Positions 15,686 through 22,028 of a stretch of 35,397 nt of DNA are shown here, one piece after another; positions within the stretch are counted from its first letter, which is position 1, and each line of letters begins with the position of its first letter. The translations under genes and the position numbers were made by a program. The DNA is from a virus. Under the pieces are notes generated by a model. The model worked only from the letters and a program-made list of their open reading frames with translations. It searched no databases and had not been told where the DNA came from. The DNA lies in the IMG/VR virus record IMGVR_UViG_3300035670_000738, positions 1 through 35,397 of that record; one strand, given 5' to 3'.

Positions 15686-16801
15686 ATGGCAACATTGATT
15701 CAAAGGGCCAAACGTGTTTGGCGGATACAATACCAGGTTTTTGGGCGGCGCAACTCATTGACCTATCGGGGCTCGAGGACCGAGGCCGAGGAATTGAGGG
15801 CTCATGTTGAGCGGCTCAGCCAATACCAAAAGGCTGGAATCAAACCGGCTGCCGATGTGCTCGAGTGGGTCAGGCGGGTTGACCCGTCCATCAGGCAGCA
15901 ACTCTATGATGCCGGGCTCTCTTTGGTGCGGCCTGAGGGCTACACCCTGGCGGACCTGGTGGCATTGGCCAAAGGGCATTTCCCCGAATTGGCCGAGCGT
16001 ACAAAAATCAATTATGCCCAGGTCCACAAGCATTTGACTGAGTTTTTCGGGCCCTCGAGGCTCATTTGTGAAATCAGCCATGGCGATTGCCAGGATTTCA
16101 AACGGTGGCTGGGGCGCCAATCGTATGGGCCGGCCAGCATTGCAAAAAACCTCAAGCATTTTCGACAAATGCTCGGTTGGGCAGTTCAAAAGGAATGGAT
16201 TGCCCGTAATCCGGCCGAGGGGGTCAAAACCCCGGTGAAGGTTGACCGGGAGCGACATTTTTTTGTCCCTCGGCAATCGATTGAGGCCCTCATTGCAGCG
16301 GTCCCCGATTTGGAAACCAAATTGGTTTTGGCCCTGGCTCGATATGGCGGGTTGCGGATTGGTTCAGAGATCCGAAACCTCAAATGGGCTGATGTTGACC
16401 TGGACAGTTGGGAAATGAGAATCAGGTCACCCAAAACCAAATCCTCAAGGGTGTGCCCAATTTTTGTGGAGCTCCAGGAGCATTTCACGGCGCTGAGGCG
16501 CAAGGCCGGCCCCAGCGCTGATTTGGTCTGCCCTGGTTTTTGCCGGTCAAGTGATGCGGCCTTTCGCAATCGGCTCTGGCCCTGGTTCGCCAAAGCGGGT
16601 GTTGAGCCCTGGCGGGATTTGTGGCTCAATTGCCGGCGCTCGAGGGCCACAGAGGTTGCCGAGCAATTTGGCCCCAGGGCTGAGGCCGATTGGATTGGCC
16701 ATGGCATTGACATCAGCCTCAGGCATTACCAAATGACCCTCCAGGCAAAGGTTGATGAGGCGGTTGGCCGAGCGCGGCCGGCGTTCAAAGTGATTGGGTG
16801 A
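15686..16801 (+). CDS. int: Tyrosine recombinase / integrase
   Basis: This 371-aa site-specific recombinase catalyses integration and excision of the phage at att sites. The N-terminal 70 residues are a basic arm-binding region, residues about 90-180 a SAM-like core-binding domain, and 190-360 the catalytic domain. Visible active-site residues are Arg224 (GGLRIGSE), Lys250 or Lys252 (SPKTKS), Arg317, His339 (IGHG) and Tyr348 (RHYQ). Box II reads LNCR, so the usual His of HxxR is replaced by Leu. Substitution at this place with a following RSRATE/RSSRxTE run is a form I associate with planctomycete recombinases, and it underlies the host guess. A terminator and the attP-like region follow. Confidence 0.9.
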   Translation: MATLIQRAKRVWRIQYQVFGRRNSLTYRGSRTEAEELRAHVERLSQYQKAGIKPAADVLEWVRRVDPSIRQQLYDAGLSLVRPEGYTLADLVALAKGHFPELAERTKINYAQVHKHLTEFFGPSRLICEISHGDCQDFKRWLGRQSYGPASIAKNLKHFRQMLGWAVQKEWIARNPAEGVKTPVKVDRERHFFVPRQSIEALIAAVPDLETKLVLALARYGGLRIGSEIRNLKWADVDLDSWEMRIRSPKTKSSRVCPIFVELQEHFTALRRKAGPSADLVCPGFCRSSDAAFRNRLWPWFAKAGVEPWRDLWLNCRRSRATEVAEQFGPRAEADWIGHGIDISLRHYQMTLQAKVDEAVGRARPAFKVIG

Positions 16802-16831
16802 AGCAACCACAACCAACCGTTTTTCTCTCGA

Positions 16832-16859
16832 GGGCTGGCCGAAAGGCTGGCCCTTTTTT
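16832..16859 (+). terminator. Rho-independent terminator after integrase
   Basis: A 9-bp stem (two G-T pairs) joins GGGCTGGCC and GGCTGGCCC around a GAAA tetraloop, followed by six T residues at 16854-16859. It begins 31 bases after the integrase stop. Confidence 0.85.
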
Positions 16860-16862
16860 GTT

Positions 16863-17107
16863 GGTGCAATCCTGGTGCAACCTCTCCCGATTGGTGCAAC
16901 CTGGGTGCAAATTGCCAAAAGACACCCAAAGACACTGAGGCTAAAAAACCTCGGCAATTCAACGAAAATGGCCAGAGTTGTCTATCAGCGGTTGACAACT
17001 CTGGCCAATCTAATACCCCCAAGGGGAATAAGCGGGATCTGATTTTAACTCGGCAATGCCGGGATTTTCTAGGGGCTGTGGTCAAACCTGGTGCAATTTG
17101 GGTGCAA
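16863..17107. other. attP-like region: phased integrase arm sites around a 14-bp inverted repeat
   Basis: GGTGCAA occurs six times as three tandem pairs, each with an 11-base pitch: 16863/16874, 16893/16904 and 17090/17101. Between them lies a perfect inverted repeat, TGGCCAGAGTTGTC (16969-16982) and GACAACTCTGGCCA (16994-17007), with an 11-base spacer. One helical turn between direct repeats on both sides of a symmetrical centre is what integrase arm-type sites and a core look like, and the site lies next to int. The whole gap 16802-17271 has no gene. The remainder (17108-17271) contains two TTGAC boxes at 17166 and 17190 without a convincing -10. Confidence 0.6.
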
Positions 17108-17271
17108 TTCAACCCGGGTTTTGTGCGCTCAAGATGACAATTGAAAATTTTTTCTCGGCCAGTGAGTTGACCGGCAAAGACATTGCCCGTTGACATCCTC
17201 AGGGCCCCAAAAAAGTGCCTCTACATTTCCCCTGTGCAACGCAAGAGCGATTCGGCAAAGGGGTTTCAAAG

Positions 17272-17709
17272 ATGACCAAGCAACCAGACAAGCAAGCCCC
17301 AGGCGGAATCGAAACAGCGGTTGTTGACGTTCGTTTCAGTTCAGGCCAAAGGGTGACTCATGGAAATCAAAGTTGTGCTCGAGGTGAGCAAGACCCTCGA
17401 GGAAGCAATCAAAGTGTTTCTGGACCGTCTATTGAGTTTCGAGCCAGAGGAGTTTGGCTCAACGGGGTGCAAATCGGGATCATCATCGGTGAGCCCATCA
17501 TCGAATGGCCCTGTGACGGTGACGACAGCGGCCGAGCATTCGGCAGCGGTGACCATCCCACCAGCCAAGGCCGAGGCCCCAGCGGCCCCAGCGGTTCCAA
17601 GCATGGAGGAAATCAAGGCGCGCATTCTGGCGATGCCTGGGGGCAAGGGCCTGGCCTCCAAGGTGATAAAGGAAATGGGCCTCCAAAAGGTCACGGATCT
17701 CAAGACTGA
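17272..17709 (+). CDS. Possible overlapping ORF upstream of the small early gene
   Basis: ATG 17272 has a strong ribosome site (AAAGGGG, 9 bases upstream) and begins MTKQPDKQAPGG. The frame stays open for 145 codons but from 17360 on overlaps a better-supported gene in the +1 frame. The C-terminal half is Gly/Ser/His-rich and looks like a frame shadow, while residues 60-90 (VWLNGVQIGIIIGEPIIEW) could be genuine. Either an overprinted gene, a leader that couples translation, or chance. I do not recognise it. Confidence 0.3.
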   Translation: MTKQPDKQAPGGIETAVVDVRFSSGQRVTHGNQSCARGEQDPRGSNQSVSGPSIEFRARGVWLNGVQIGIIIGEPIIEWPCDGDDSGRAFGSGDHPTSQGRGPSGPSGSKHGGNQGAHSGDAWGQGPGLQGDKGNGPPKGHGSQD

Positions 17710-17752
17710 TGAGTTGGTTTTGGATTTCGTGGCGCGTTTGGGAGTGGCCTAG
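17360..17752 (+). CDS. Small early protein of unknown function
   Basis: This 130-aa protein has an N-terminal beta/helix unit (MEIKVVLEVSKTLEEAIKVFL), a long Ser/Thr/Ala/Pro linker (about 36-78), and a compact helical C-terminal domain (SMEEIKARILAMPGGKGLAS, KVIKEMGLQKVTDLK). AAAGGG lies 6 bases before the ATG. It opens the recombination operon, two bases before the DUF2800 nuclease gene. Proteins with this two-part layout occur in recombination clusters of other phages, often without assigned function. A DNA- or protein-binding accessory to recombination is a guess. Confidence 0.65.
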   Translation: MEIKVVLEVSKTLEEAIKVFLDRLLSFEPEEFGSTGCKSGSSSVSPSSNGPVTVTTAAEHSAAVTIPPAKAEAPAAPAVPSMEEIKARILAMPGGKGLASKVIKEMGLQKVTDLKTDELVLDFVARLGVA

Positions 17753-17754
17753 TA

Positions 17755-18948
17755 ATGGAATTTCGACCATCAGCGGCAAGCAGGTGGATGAATTGCCCGG
17801 GTTCGGTGGCCCTTTCGGATGGGATGCCAAGCAAGGCCTCAGACTATGCCATCCAAGGGACTGCGGCCCATGCGGTGTTGGAACAATGCCAGCGCCTCGA
17901 GCTCTCCCCCTGGGATTTTGTTGGGGAGTTCGTCCAGGTTGTTGAGGACGATGCCCAGCATGAGGTTGAGGTCACAGAGGAAATGGCCGAGGCGGTTTCG
18001 GTGTTCCTGGAGCACATTGAGGGTTTGCCGGCCGAATCGGCCATGATCGAAAAATCGATGGCCAGCCAGGAATTTCCCGGGCTCCAAGGGACTGCAGACT
18101 ATCTCAACCCGGTGGGCAAGGGGAAGCGCTCAACCCTGTACCTCAAAGACTACAAACACGGCGCGGGTGTGGCTGTGAGCGCTGAGGGCAACAAGCAGTT
18201 GTTGACCTATGCGGTGCTGGCATTCGAGGCCCTGGGCGAATTTGAGAGTGTTGAGCTCTCAATCATCCAACCTCGGTCCCAGGAGGATGAGGGCCCCAAG
18301 GTCAAAACCTGGCGGCTGAGCAAATCAATTGTGCTCGAGCACAAAGAGGCATTGGCCGAGGCCTACCGTTTGGCCCATGAGGCCAAAGCGGACCCGATGC
18401 CCTATCTGCAACCTGGCGACCATTGCCGATGGTGCCCGGCAAAAGTTGCTTGCCCCAAGCTCCACCAACTGGCCATTGCCGATGCCAAGGCCGATTTCAG
18501 TTTCCCCAACCCGGCTGATATGGCTCGGGAGCGGGTGCTGTTTTGGCTCAACCTGGCACCAGTGATGGCGGATTGGCTCAGGGCCATTGAGGCCCATGCC
18601 AAAAGCCTGGCCGAGCAAGGGGAGCAAATCCCTGGTTGGAAACTGGTGGAATCGATGGGCAACCGGCGCTGGCATGGTGACAGCGCTGATGTGGCTGATG
18701 CCCTCATCAAGGCCGGTTTCGAGGAAACGGCAATCTATGAGCCCAGGGAGCTCAAGAGCCCTGCCCAGGTGGAAAAGGCCTATCCCAAGGCCAAGGGCAT
18801 GAAGGCCAAACAGGCCAAAGACATTGTGAGCAATTTGACGGTGCGCCCCACCATGGGAACCAGGCTGGTGCCCGATGCGGACAAGCGCGAAGCGGTTTTG
18901 AAATCTACCCCCGAGACTGATTTTGAAAAGGTTGAAAACGATGCGTGA
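17755..18948 (+). CDS. DUF2800 PD-(D/E)XK nuclease with Fe-S cysteines
   Basis: This 397-aa protein matches the DUF2800 phage nuclease family. The N-terminus has WMNCPGS (Cys14), then HA at 39-40, GTAD (112-115), a YLKDYK strand with the Asp132/Lys134 pair, and Q148/Y153, the order of motifs in RecB-like nucleases. Cys224, Cys227 and Cys233 (HCRWCPAKVAC), with Cys14, give the four-Cys arrangement of Cas4/AddB-type iron-sulphur nucleases. It should act as the recombination exonuclease, working with the later ssDNA-binding protein. The C-terminal 140 residues are mostly helical. Confidence 0.82.
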   Translation: MEFRPSAASRWMNCPGSVALSDGMPSKASDYAIQGTAAHAVLEQCQRLELSPWDFVGEFVQVVEDDAQHEVEVTEEMAEAVSVFLEHIEGLPAESAMIEKSMASQEFPGLQGTADYLNPVGKGKRSTLYLKDYKHGAGVAVSAEGNKQLLTYAVLAFEALGEFESVELSIIQPRSQEDEGPKVKTWRLSKSIVLEHKEALAEAYRLAHEAKADPMPYLQPGDHCRWCPAKVACPKLHQLAIADAKADFSFPNPADMARERVLFWLNLAPVMADWLRAIEAHAKSLAEQGEQIPGWKLVESMGNRRWHGDSADVADALIKAGFEETAIYEPRELKSPAQVEKAYPKAKGMKAKQAKDIVSNLTVRPTMGTRLVPDADKREAVLKSTPETDFEKVENDA

Positions 18949-20095
18949 GACAAAGGTTGACCCAGGTGTTGGCTATCGGCTGTTGGGAAATGGTGAAACC
19001 ATCCTGGCAAGCGATCAATATAGGGATTACATGGGGCATTGGGTCCCAGCGTTTGAACATTCCATCGGAAAACCGTTTGATAGTCGATGTTTCAACCCAT
19101 ACCGTCGCAAGGTTGAAACGCCAGTTGAGGCCCCAGCAGTTGACCCGGGTGTTGGCTATCGGCTGTTGGAAGTTGGTGAGACTCTCCAGGATGGCGACCA
19201 ATATCAACTCTGCGGTCAGTGGGTTTCAACTGGTGACCCTGGGAGAGTGTTGCAAGTTTCGAAACAGGTTTATCGGCGCAAGCTACCACGGAAAAAAATC
19301 TACATTGCCGGCCCGATGCGAGGCATTCGGCTCTATAACTTCCCAGCCTTTGACGATGCGGCCGAGCGGCTATTCAACCAGGGCTGGGACCCTGTAAACC
19401 CGGCAGACATTGACCGGGATTGTGGGTTTGACCCTGAGAGCCTCCCAGCCAATCACGATTGGGGCACATTGCCCGAAACCCTCAACCTCAGGGACATCAT
19501 TCGGCGCGATGTTGACGCAATCTTTGGATGTGATGCGGTCTATGTGCTCCCAGGCTATGAGCGATCAAGGGGCTCAAAGGCCGAGATTGCCCTGGCTGAG
19601 TGGCTCAACCTCGAGGTCATTTATGAGGCCAAAGAGCCCGAGGCGCCAGTTGCCCCTCTCGAGGCCAACATAAAAACCGTGGGCGAAATTTTGCGGGAAG
19701 CAAATGCCGAGCTCCACCAGGCGGCCCAGGTGACCCTCGAGCCAGAATTGGCCGGTCACCAAAAGGCCATTTTCGATTGGCATGAGGGCATTGAGGCGCT
19801 CAAGGCGGCCGAGGCCCAGGCTGAGGACATTTTGGAAACTGCCCTCAGGATTACCAAGGGAGACCGCCAGGCCCAATACGGCCCTCCTGACCAAGACTTT
19901 CGGCGCACAGCGGCCATGTGGAACGGATTGTTTGCCCACATGCTCCAACCTGGTGCCTCATTTGAGCCCAGACATATTGCCATGGCTATGGTGCTTCTCA
20001 AGCTTTCCCGGTTGATGCACCAGCCAAAACGGGACTCATGGATCGATGTCGCGGGATATGCCCGATGCGGCTCAATCTGTGATGAGGTTGCATAG
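18941..20095 (+). CDS. Multidomain fusion: two phage repeats + DUF4406 + DUF6378
   Basis: Start ATG 18941 overlaps the nuclease stop; AAAAGG lies upstream. The product is 384 aa. Two repeats of about 50 residues come first (7-56 and 68-113), each starting VDPGVGYRLL and then GETxxxxDQY. Next is a DUF4406 domain (119-230) with IYIAGPMRG and a late DAVYVLPGYERSRGSKAEIA, related to nucleoside 2-deoxyribosyltransferases. The C-terminal part (about 291-384: ITKGDRQAQYGPP and HIAMAMVLLKLSRL) matches DUF6378, found next to replication genes. A 31-base DNA repeat (18956 and 19139, one mismatch) underlies the N-terminal duplication. A role in nucleotide pools or base modification is inferred. Confidence 0.75.
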   Translation: MRETKVDPGVGYRLLGNGETILASDQYRDYMGHWVPAFEHSIGKPFDSRCFNPYRRKVETPVEAPAVDPGVGYRLLEVGETLQDGDQYQLCGQWVSTGDPGRVLQVSKQVYRRKLPRKKIYIAGPMRGIRLYNFPAFDDAAERLFNQGWDPVNPADIDRDCGFDPESLPANHDWGTLPETLNLRDIIRRDVDAIFGCDAVYVLPGYERSRGSKAEIALAEWLNLEVIYEAKEPEAPVAPLEANIKTVGEILREANAELHQAAQVTLEPELAGHQKAIFDWHEGIEALKAAEAQAEDILETALRITKGDRQAQYGPPDQDFRRTAAMWNGLFAHMLQPGASFEPRHIAMAMVLLKLSRLMHQPKRDSWIDVAGYARCGSICDEVA

Positions 20096-20101
20096 TCTCC
20101 A

Positions 20102-20161
20102 GGCCGGGCAAGGCTAGGTGAGGCAATGCTGGGAATGGCGAGGCATGGCGCGGCGGGGCTA
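20102..20161 (+). repeat. Degenerate GGCNN pentamer array, copy 1
   Basis: Twelve consecutive five-base units fill exactly 60 bases between two genes: ggccg, ggcaa, ggcta, ggtga, ggcaa, tgctg, ggaat, ggcga, ggcat, ggcgc, ggcgg, ggcta. The array ends in GGTTTTTC, and the next gene's ATG follows at once (20170). GGC is nearly fixed while the last two bases vary. No stem is needed to explain the periodicity. Function unknown; see findings. Confidence 0.8.
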
Positions 20162-20169
20162 GGTTTTTC

Positions 20170-20655
20170 ATGGGCATATATGGCGACAGTTATCAACAAG
20201 CGAGGAAGCGGAGATTGTTATTTGCCGGGGGCAAATGTGAGACCTGCAAATCTGTTGATTTTCTTGAATGCCACCATGCCTCAGAGGAATCATATCGAAA
20301 AGACAGAAACAACCTTTTGGAAATGACAGACGTTGTGATTCTTTGCCGTGAATGTCACGAAGCAATCACCAACATTTTCAGAAACAGGCGATACCAGAAA
20401 CGAAAGACTTTTAAGGGAACAAGCAATGGGCGTTCAGAAATATATTGTGCGTTTGAAAGGGAAAAGCCCCTTGGTGCTCCACAACAATCAATGTGTGGAC
20501 CCGAGGAACTCCCTAAAAAAGCAGATGGCAGCAATCACCAACAAGAAAGGAAAGAAAACCGAAGCGGACCTGGAGGAATTGGAACGGTTGGAGTTTATGA
20601 GCGGCCTCTACATGTGCCCCCAAGCTGGGCCAGTGATCCCAAGAGCCAACATTAG
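20170..20655 (+). CDS. HNH endonuclease-like protein
   Basis: The N-terminal 80 residues form a zinc-bound HNH domain: Cys23/Cys26 (CETC), then ECHH (Cys34, His35, His36), an Asn-containing DRNNLL, and Cys59/Cys62/His63 (CRECH). A metal-dependent DNA nicking or cutting activity is expected. HNH proteins help terminase at cos sites in some phages, or act in recombination. The frame continues to 20655, so 230 bases overlap the next gene; the last 80 residues look like a frame shadow. Natural HNH proteins of this kind are about 80-110 aa, so a frameshift or lost stop is possible. The gene sits between a GGCNN array and the RAMP-loop gene. Confidence 0.65.
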   Translation: MGIYGDSYQQARKRRLLFAGGKCETCKSVDFLECHHASEESYRKDRNNLLEMTDVVILCRECHEAITNIFRNRRYQKRKTFKGTSNGRSEIYCAFEREKPLGAPQQSMCGPEELPKKADGSNHQQERKENRSGPGGIGTVGVYERPLHVPPSWASDPKSQH

Positions 20656-21007
20656 AAGAATGCTCATTGATGGGGCCAGGAAAGACAAAAACGGCAAAGA
20701 GTTTGAGAGCGGGATTTTCCTCTCAGATGATGCGGCAATTGAGTACCAGGGGCCGAGGGATGCCGAGGGCATGTGGGGGCAGCGGGACCAATTTGCATGG
20801 ACCACGGTTGTCAAAAATCAGCGTTCCTCAATTCTGCGGACTCGCCCCAGGTTCAAAGATTGGCAGATTCAATTTGAGGTTTTGACTGAGGACTCAATTG
20901 TTAGTCGAGACATGCTCGAGACAGCCCTGGGGCGAGCCTCGGTTATGTGCGGGATCGGTGATGGGCGGTCAATCGGTTATGGGCGTTTCTCTTTTGAGAT
21001 TTTGTGA
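20426..21007 (+). CDS. Conserved phage recombination-cluster protein with RAMP-like glycine loop
   Basis: Start ATG 20426 with AAGGGA upstream; the longer reading from 20348 is unlikely. The product is 193 aa. I recognise the pattern from phages that also carry a DUF2815 gene: YIVRLKGKSPLVLHN, a basic ITNKKGKKTEADLEEL, FMSGLYM, IPRANIRRMLIDGA, and RTRPRFKDWQIQFE. It ends GIGDGRSIGYGRFSFE (176-191), a glycine-rich loop followed by a strand, as in RAMP-fold Cas proteins. The family has no agreed function. A nucleic-acid-binding partner for the ssDNA-binding protein is a reasonable inference. Confidence 0.7.
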   Translation: MGVQKYIVRLKGKSPLVLHNNQCVDPRNSLKKQMAAITNKKGKKTEADLEELERLEFMSGLYMCPQAGPVIPRANIRRMLIDGARKDKNGKEFESGIFLSDDAAIEYQGPRDAEGMWGQRDQFAWTTVVKNQRSSILRTRPRFKDWQIQFEVLTEDSIVSRDMLETALGRASVMCGIGDGRSIGYGRFSFEIL

Positions 21008-21012
21008 TTCGA

Positions 21013-21052
21013 GGCAAGGATTCGCGTGCCTAGGCTGGGCAAGGCGAGGCTA
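21013..21052 (+). repeat. Degenerate GGCNN pentamer array, copy 2
   Basis: Eight five-base units follow directly after the preceding stop: ggcaa, ggatt, cgcgt, gccta, ggctg, ggcaa, ggcga, ggcta. The array ends with GGTTTTTG. Two central units are off-pattern. It shares its terminal ggcta-ggttttt with array 1. Confidence 0.7.
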
Positions 21053-21060
21053 GGTTTTTG

Positions 21061-21104
21061 AAACAGTGATGGTCTTTGCCCGGGTTCGACTCCTGGGGCT
21101 GTTT
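21061..21104 (+). other. tRNA-like minihelix (acceptor stem plus T-arm only)
   Basis: AAACAGT (21061-21067) pairs with GCTGTTT (21098-21104) as a 7-bp acceptor-like stem with one G-T pair. Directly stacked on its 3' strand is CCCGGG-TTCGACT-CCTGGG (21079-21097) with a 7-base loop that fits the T-arm consensus (G53, T54, T55, C56, G57, A58, C61). No D-arm or anticodon arm is present, only 11 bases. It lies between GGCNN arrays 2 and 3. Could be a chance resemblance or a remnant of a tRNA 3' end. Confidence 0.4.
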
Positions 21105-21111
21105 TTCTCAT

Positions 21112-21166
21112 GGCTGGGATTGGCATGGCTCGGCTCGGCGCGGCATGGCGGGGCGCGGCCCGGCAT
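21112..21166 (+). repeat. Degenerate GGCNN pentamer array, copy 3
   Basis: Eleven consecutive units fill 55 bases: ggctg, ggatt, ggcat, ggctc, ggctc, ggcgc, ggcat, ggcgg, ggcgc, ggccc, ggcat. The array ends with GGTTTTTC, identical to the end of array 1. It lies 41 bases before the ssDNA-binding protein gene. This copy is the most regular of the three. Confidence 0.8.
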
Positions 21167-21207
21167 GGTTTTTCTATTTCTTTGTTTCAGTGTTAGGAGT
21201 TCCTGTT

Positions 21208-21744
21208 GTGGCAAATGAAGTGTTGAGGGTGTTGACTCCCAAATTCCGTGTTTCGTTTCCTGCGGTTTTCAAGGCCGAGGCCTATGAGGGCAAAGAGCCC
21301 AAGTTCTCTATCACCATGCTTTTCGATGGCAAAACCGATTTATCGGCATTGAAAGCAGCGGCCAACGCGGCCCTGGATGAGAAATGGCCGGACAAGAAAA
21401 AGCGGCCGGCCAATCTTCGCTCCCCGTTTCGGGATGGCGCTGAGAAACCGGATCTGGATGGCTATGACGGTTGCATTTTTGTGAGGGCAACCAGCAAGAC
21501 CAAACCGGGCCTGGTTGACCAAAACCTCCAGGCCATCATTGACCCGGCTGATTTTTATGCGGGTTGTTTCGCGCGAGCCACAATTCGGGCCTATGCCTAT
21601 GACAACTCAGGCAATCGCGGTGTGGCCTTTGCCCTGGACAACATCCAGAAATTGGGCGATGGCGAGCCATTCAGCGGCAAGACAACGGCCGAGCAGGATT
21701 TCGCGCCGGTGGCCTCGGATGATGGCGGGGATGACATTTTTTAG
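21208..21744 (+). CDS. DUF2815-type single-stranded DNA-binding protein
   Basis: Start GTG 21208 with AGGAG at 21195-21199; the ATG upstream would translate the GGCNN array and is rejected. The 178-aa product has the DUF2815 layout: an N-terminal strand LTPKFRVSFPAVFKA, PKFSITMLFD, a helix (LSALKAAANAALDEKW), FRDGAEK, then FYAGCFARATIRAYAYDN and VAFALDNIQKLGDGE. The last residues are very acidic (DDGGDDIF), like the tails of ssDNA-binding proteins that contact partner enzymes. It would protect ssDNA in replication and aid annealing with the DUF2800 nuclease. A strong terminator follows. Confidence 0.85.
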   Translation: MANEVLRVLTPKFRVSFPAVFKAEAYEGKEPKFSITMLFDGKTDLSALKAAANAALDEKWPDKKKRPANLRSPFRDGAEKPDLDGYDGCIFVRATSKTKPGLVDQNLQAIIDPADFYAGCFARATIRAYAYDNSGNRGVAFALDNIQKLGDGEPFSGKTTAEQDFAPVASDDGGDDIF

Positions 21745-21762
21745 GGAAACCCCTTTGCGACC

Positions 21763-21803
21763 GGGGAGGCTGGTTGGCCTCGGCCAATTGGCCTCCCCTT
21801 TTT
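21763..21803 (+). terminator. Strong intrinsic terminator after the ssDNA-binding gene
   Basis: GGGGAGGC (21763-21770) pairs with GCCTCCCC (21791-21798), and inside it TTGGCC pairs with GGCCAA (21774-21779 and 21782-21787). Five T residues follow at 21799-21803. It separates the recombination genes from the polymerase operon, and the tRNA-like element starts at the next base. Confidence 0.85.
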
Positions 21804-21920
21804 GGTTCGGCAGCGTGGTGGGTACACGCAGAACTTCTCGGCTGGCAACCTGAGCAGACGCTTTTAGCGGTCGCGGGTGAGTTGGAGAATAGCCAAGCAG
21901 GTTCGATTCCTGCCCGAACC
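21804..21920 (+). tRNA. Atypical tRNA-like gene of 117 nt
   Basis: GGTTCGG (21804-21810) pairs perfectly with CCGAACC (21914-21920) as a 7-bp acceptor stem. A D-arm-like hairpin GCGTG-GTGGGTA-CACGC follows at 21813-21829. The T-arm GCAGG-TTCGATT-CCTGC (21897-21913) is perfect and abuts the acceptor. TTGG-AGAATAG-CCAA before it resembles a variable arm. The middle part is about 35 bases too long, and the only anticodon-loop-like motif, CTTTTAG (UUU anticodon), has a poor stem. Base 8 is C, not the usual T. So either an unusual class II-like tRNA, a tRNA pseudogene with an insert, or a structured RNA. Confidence 0.45.
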
Positions 21921-21944
21921 TCTTTCAACATGAAAGGGAAAACC

Positions 21945-22028
21945 ATGGGCAAGGATGCCGGCCAGGATGTTTTGGTTGTTGGTGATGATGTGCTCCAGTG
22001 GGTTGTTGGTTTGGGCTGGGTGATGTGA
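21945..22028 (+). CDS. Possible short leader ORF coupled to DNA polymerase
   Basis: ATG 21945 has AAAGGGA about 6 bases upstream and encodes 27 residues (MGKDAGQDVLVVGDDVLQWV and on). Its stop overlaps the polymerase start (ATGTGATG). A polymerase ribosome site is otherwise hard to see, so translational coupling is plausible. In-frame ATG 21930 is an alternative start. No family recognised. Confidence 0.35.
   Translation: MGKDAGQDVLVVGDDVLQWVVGLGWVM

Noticed and set aside
20102-21166. GGCNN arrays as a CRISPR or simple microsatellite
   Set aside because: No repeat-spacer structure; units are five bases and degenerate, and no cas genes are present.
21076-21207. ATG start for the ssDNA-binding ORF at 21076
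   Set aside because: It would translate the GGCNN array; GTG 21208 has a good ribosome site and begins at the conserved domain.
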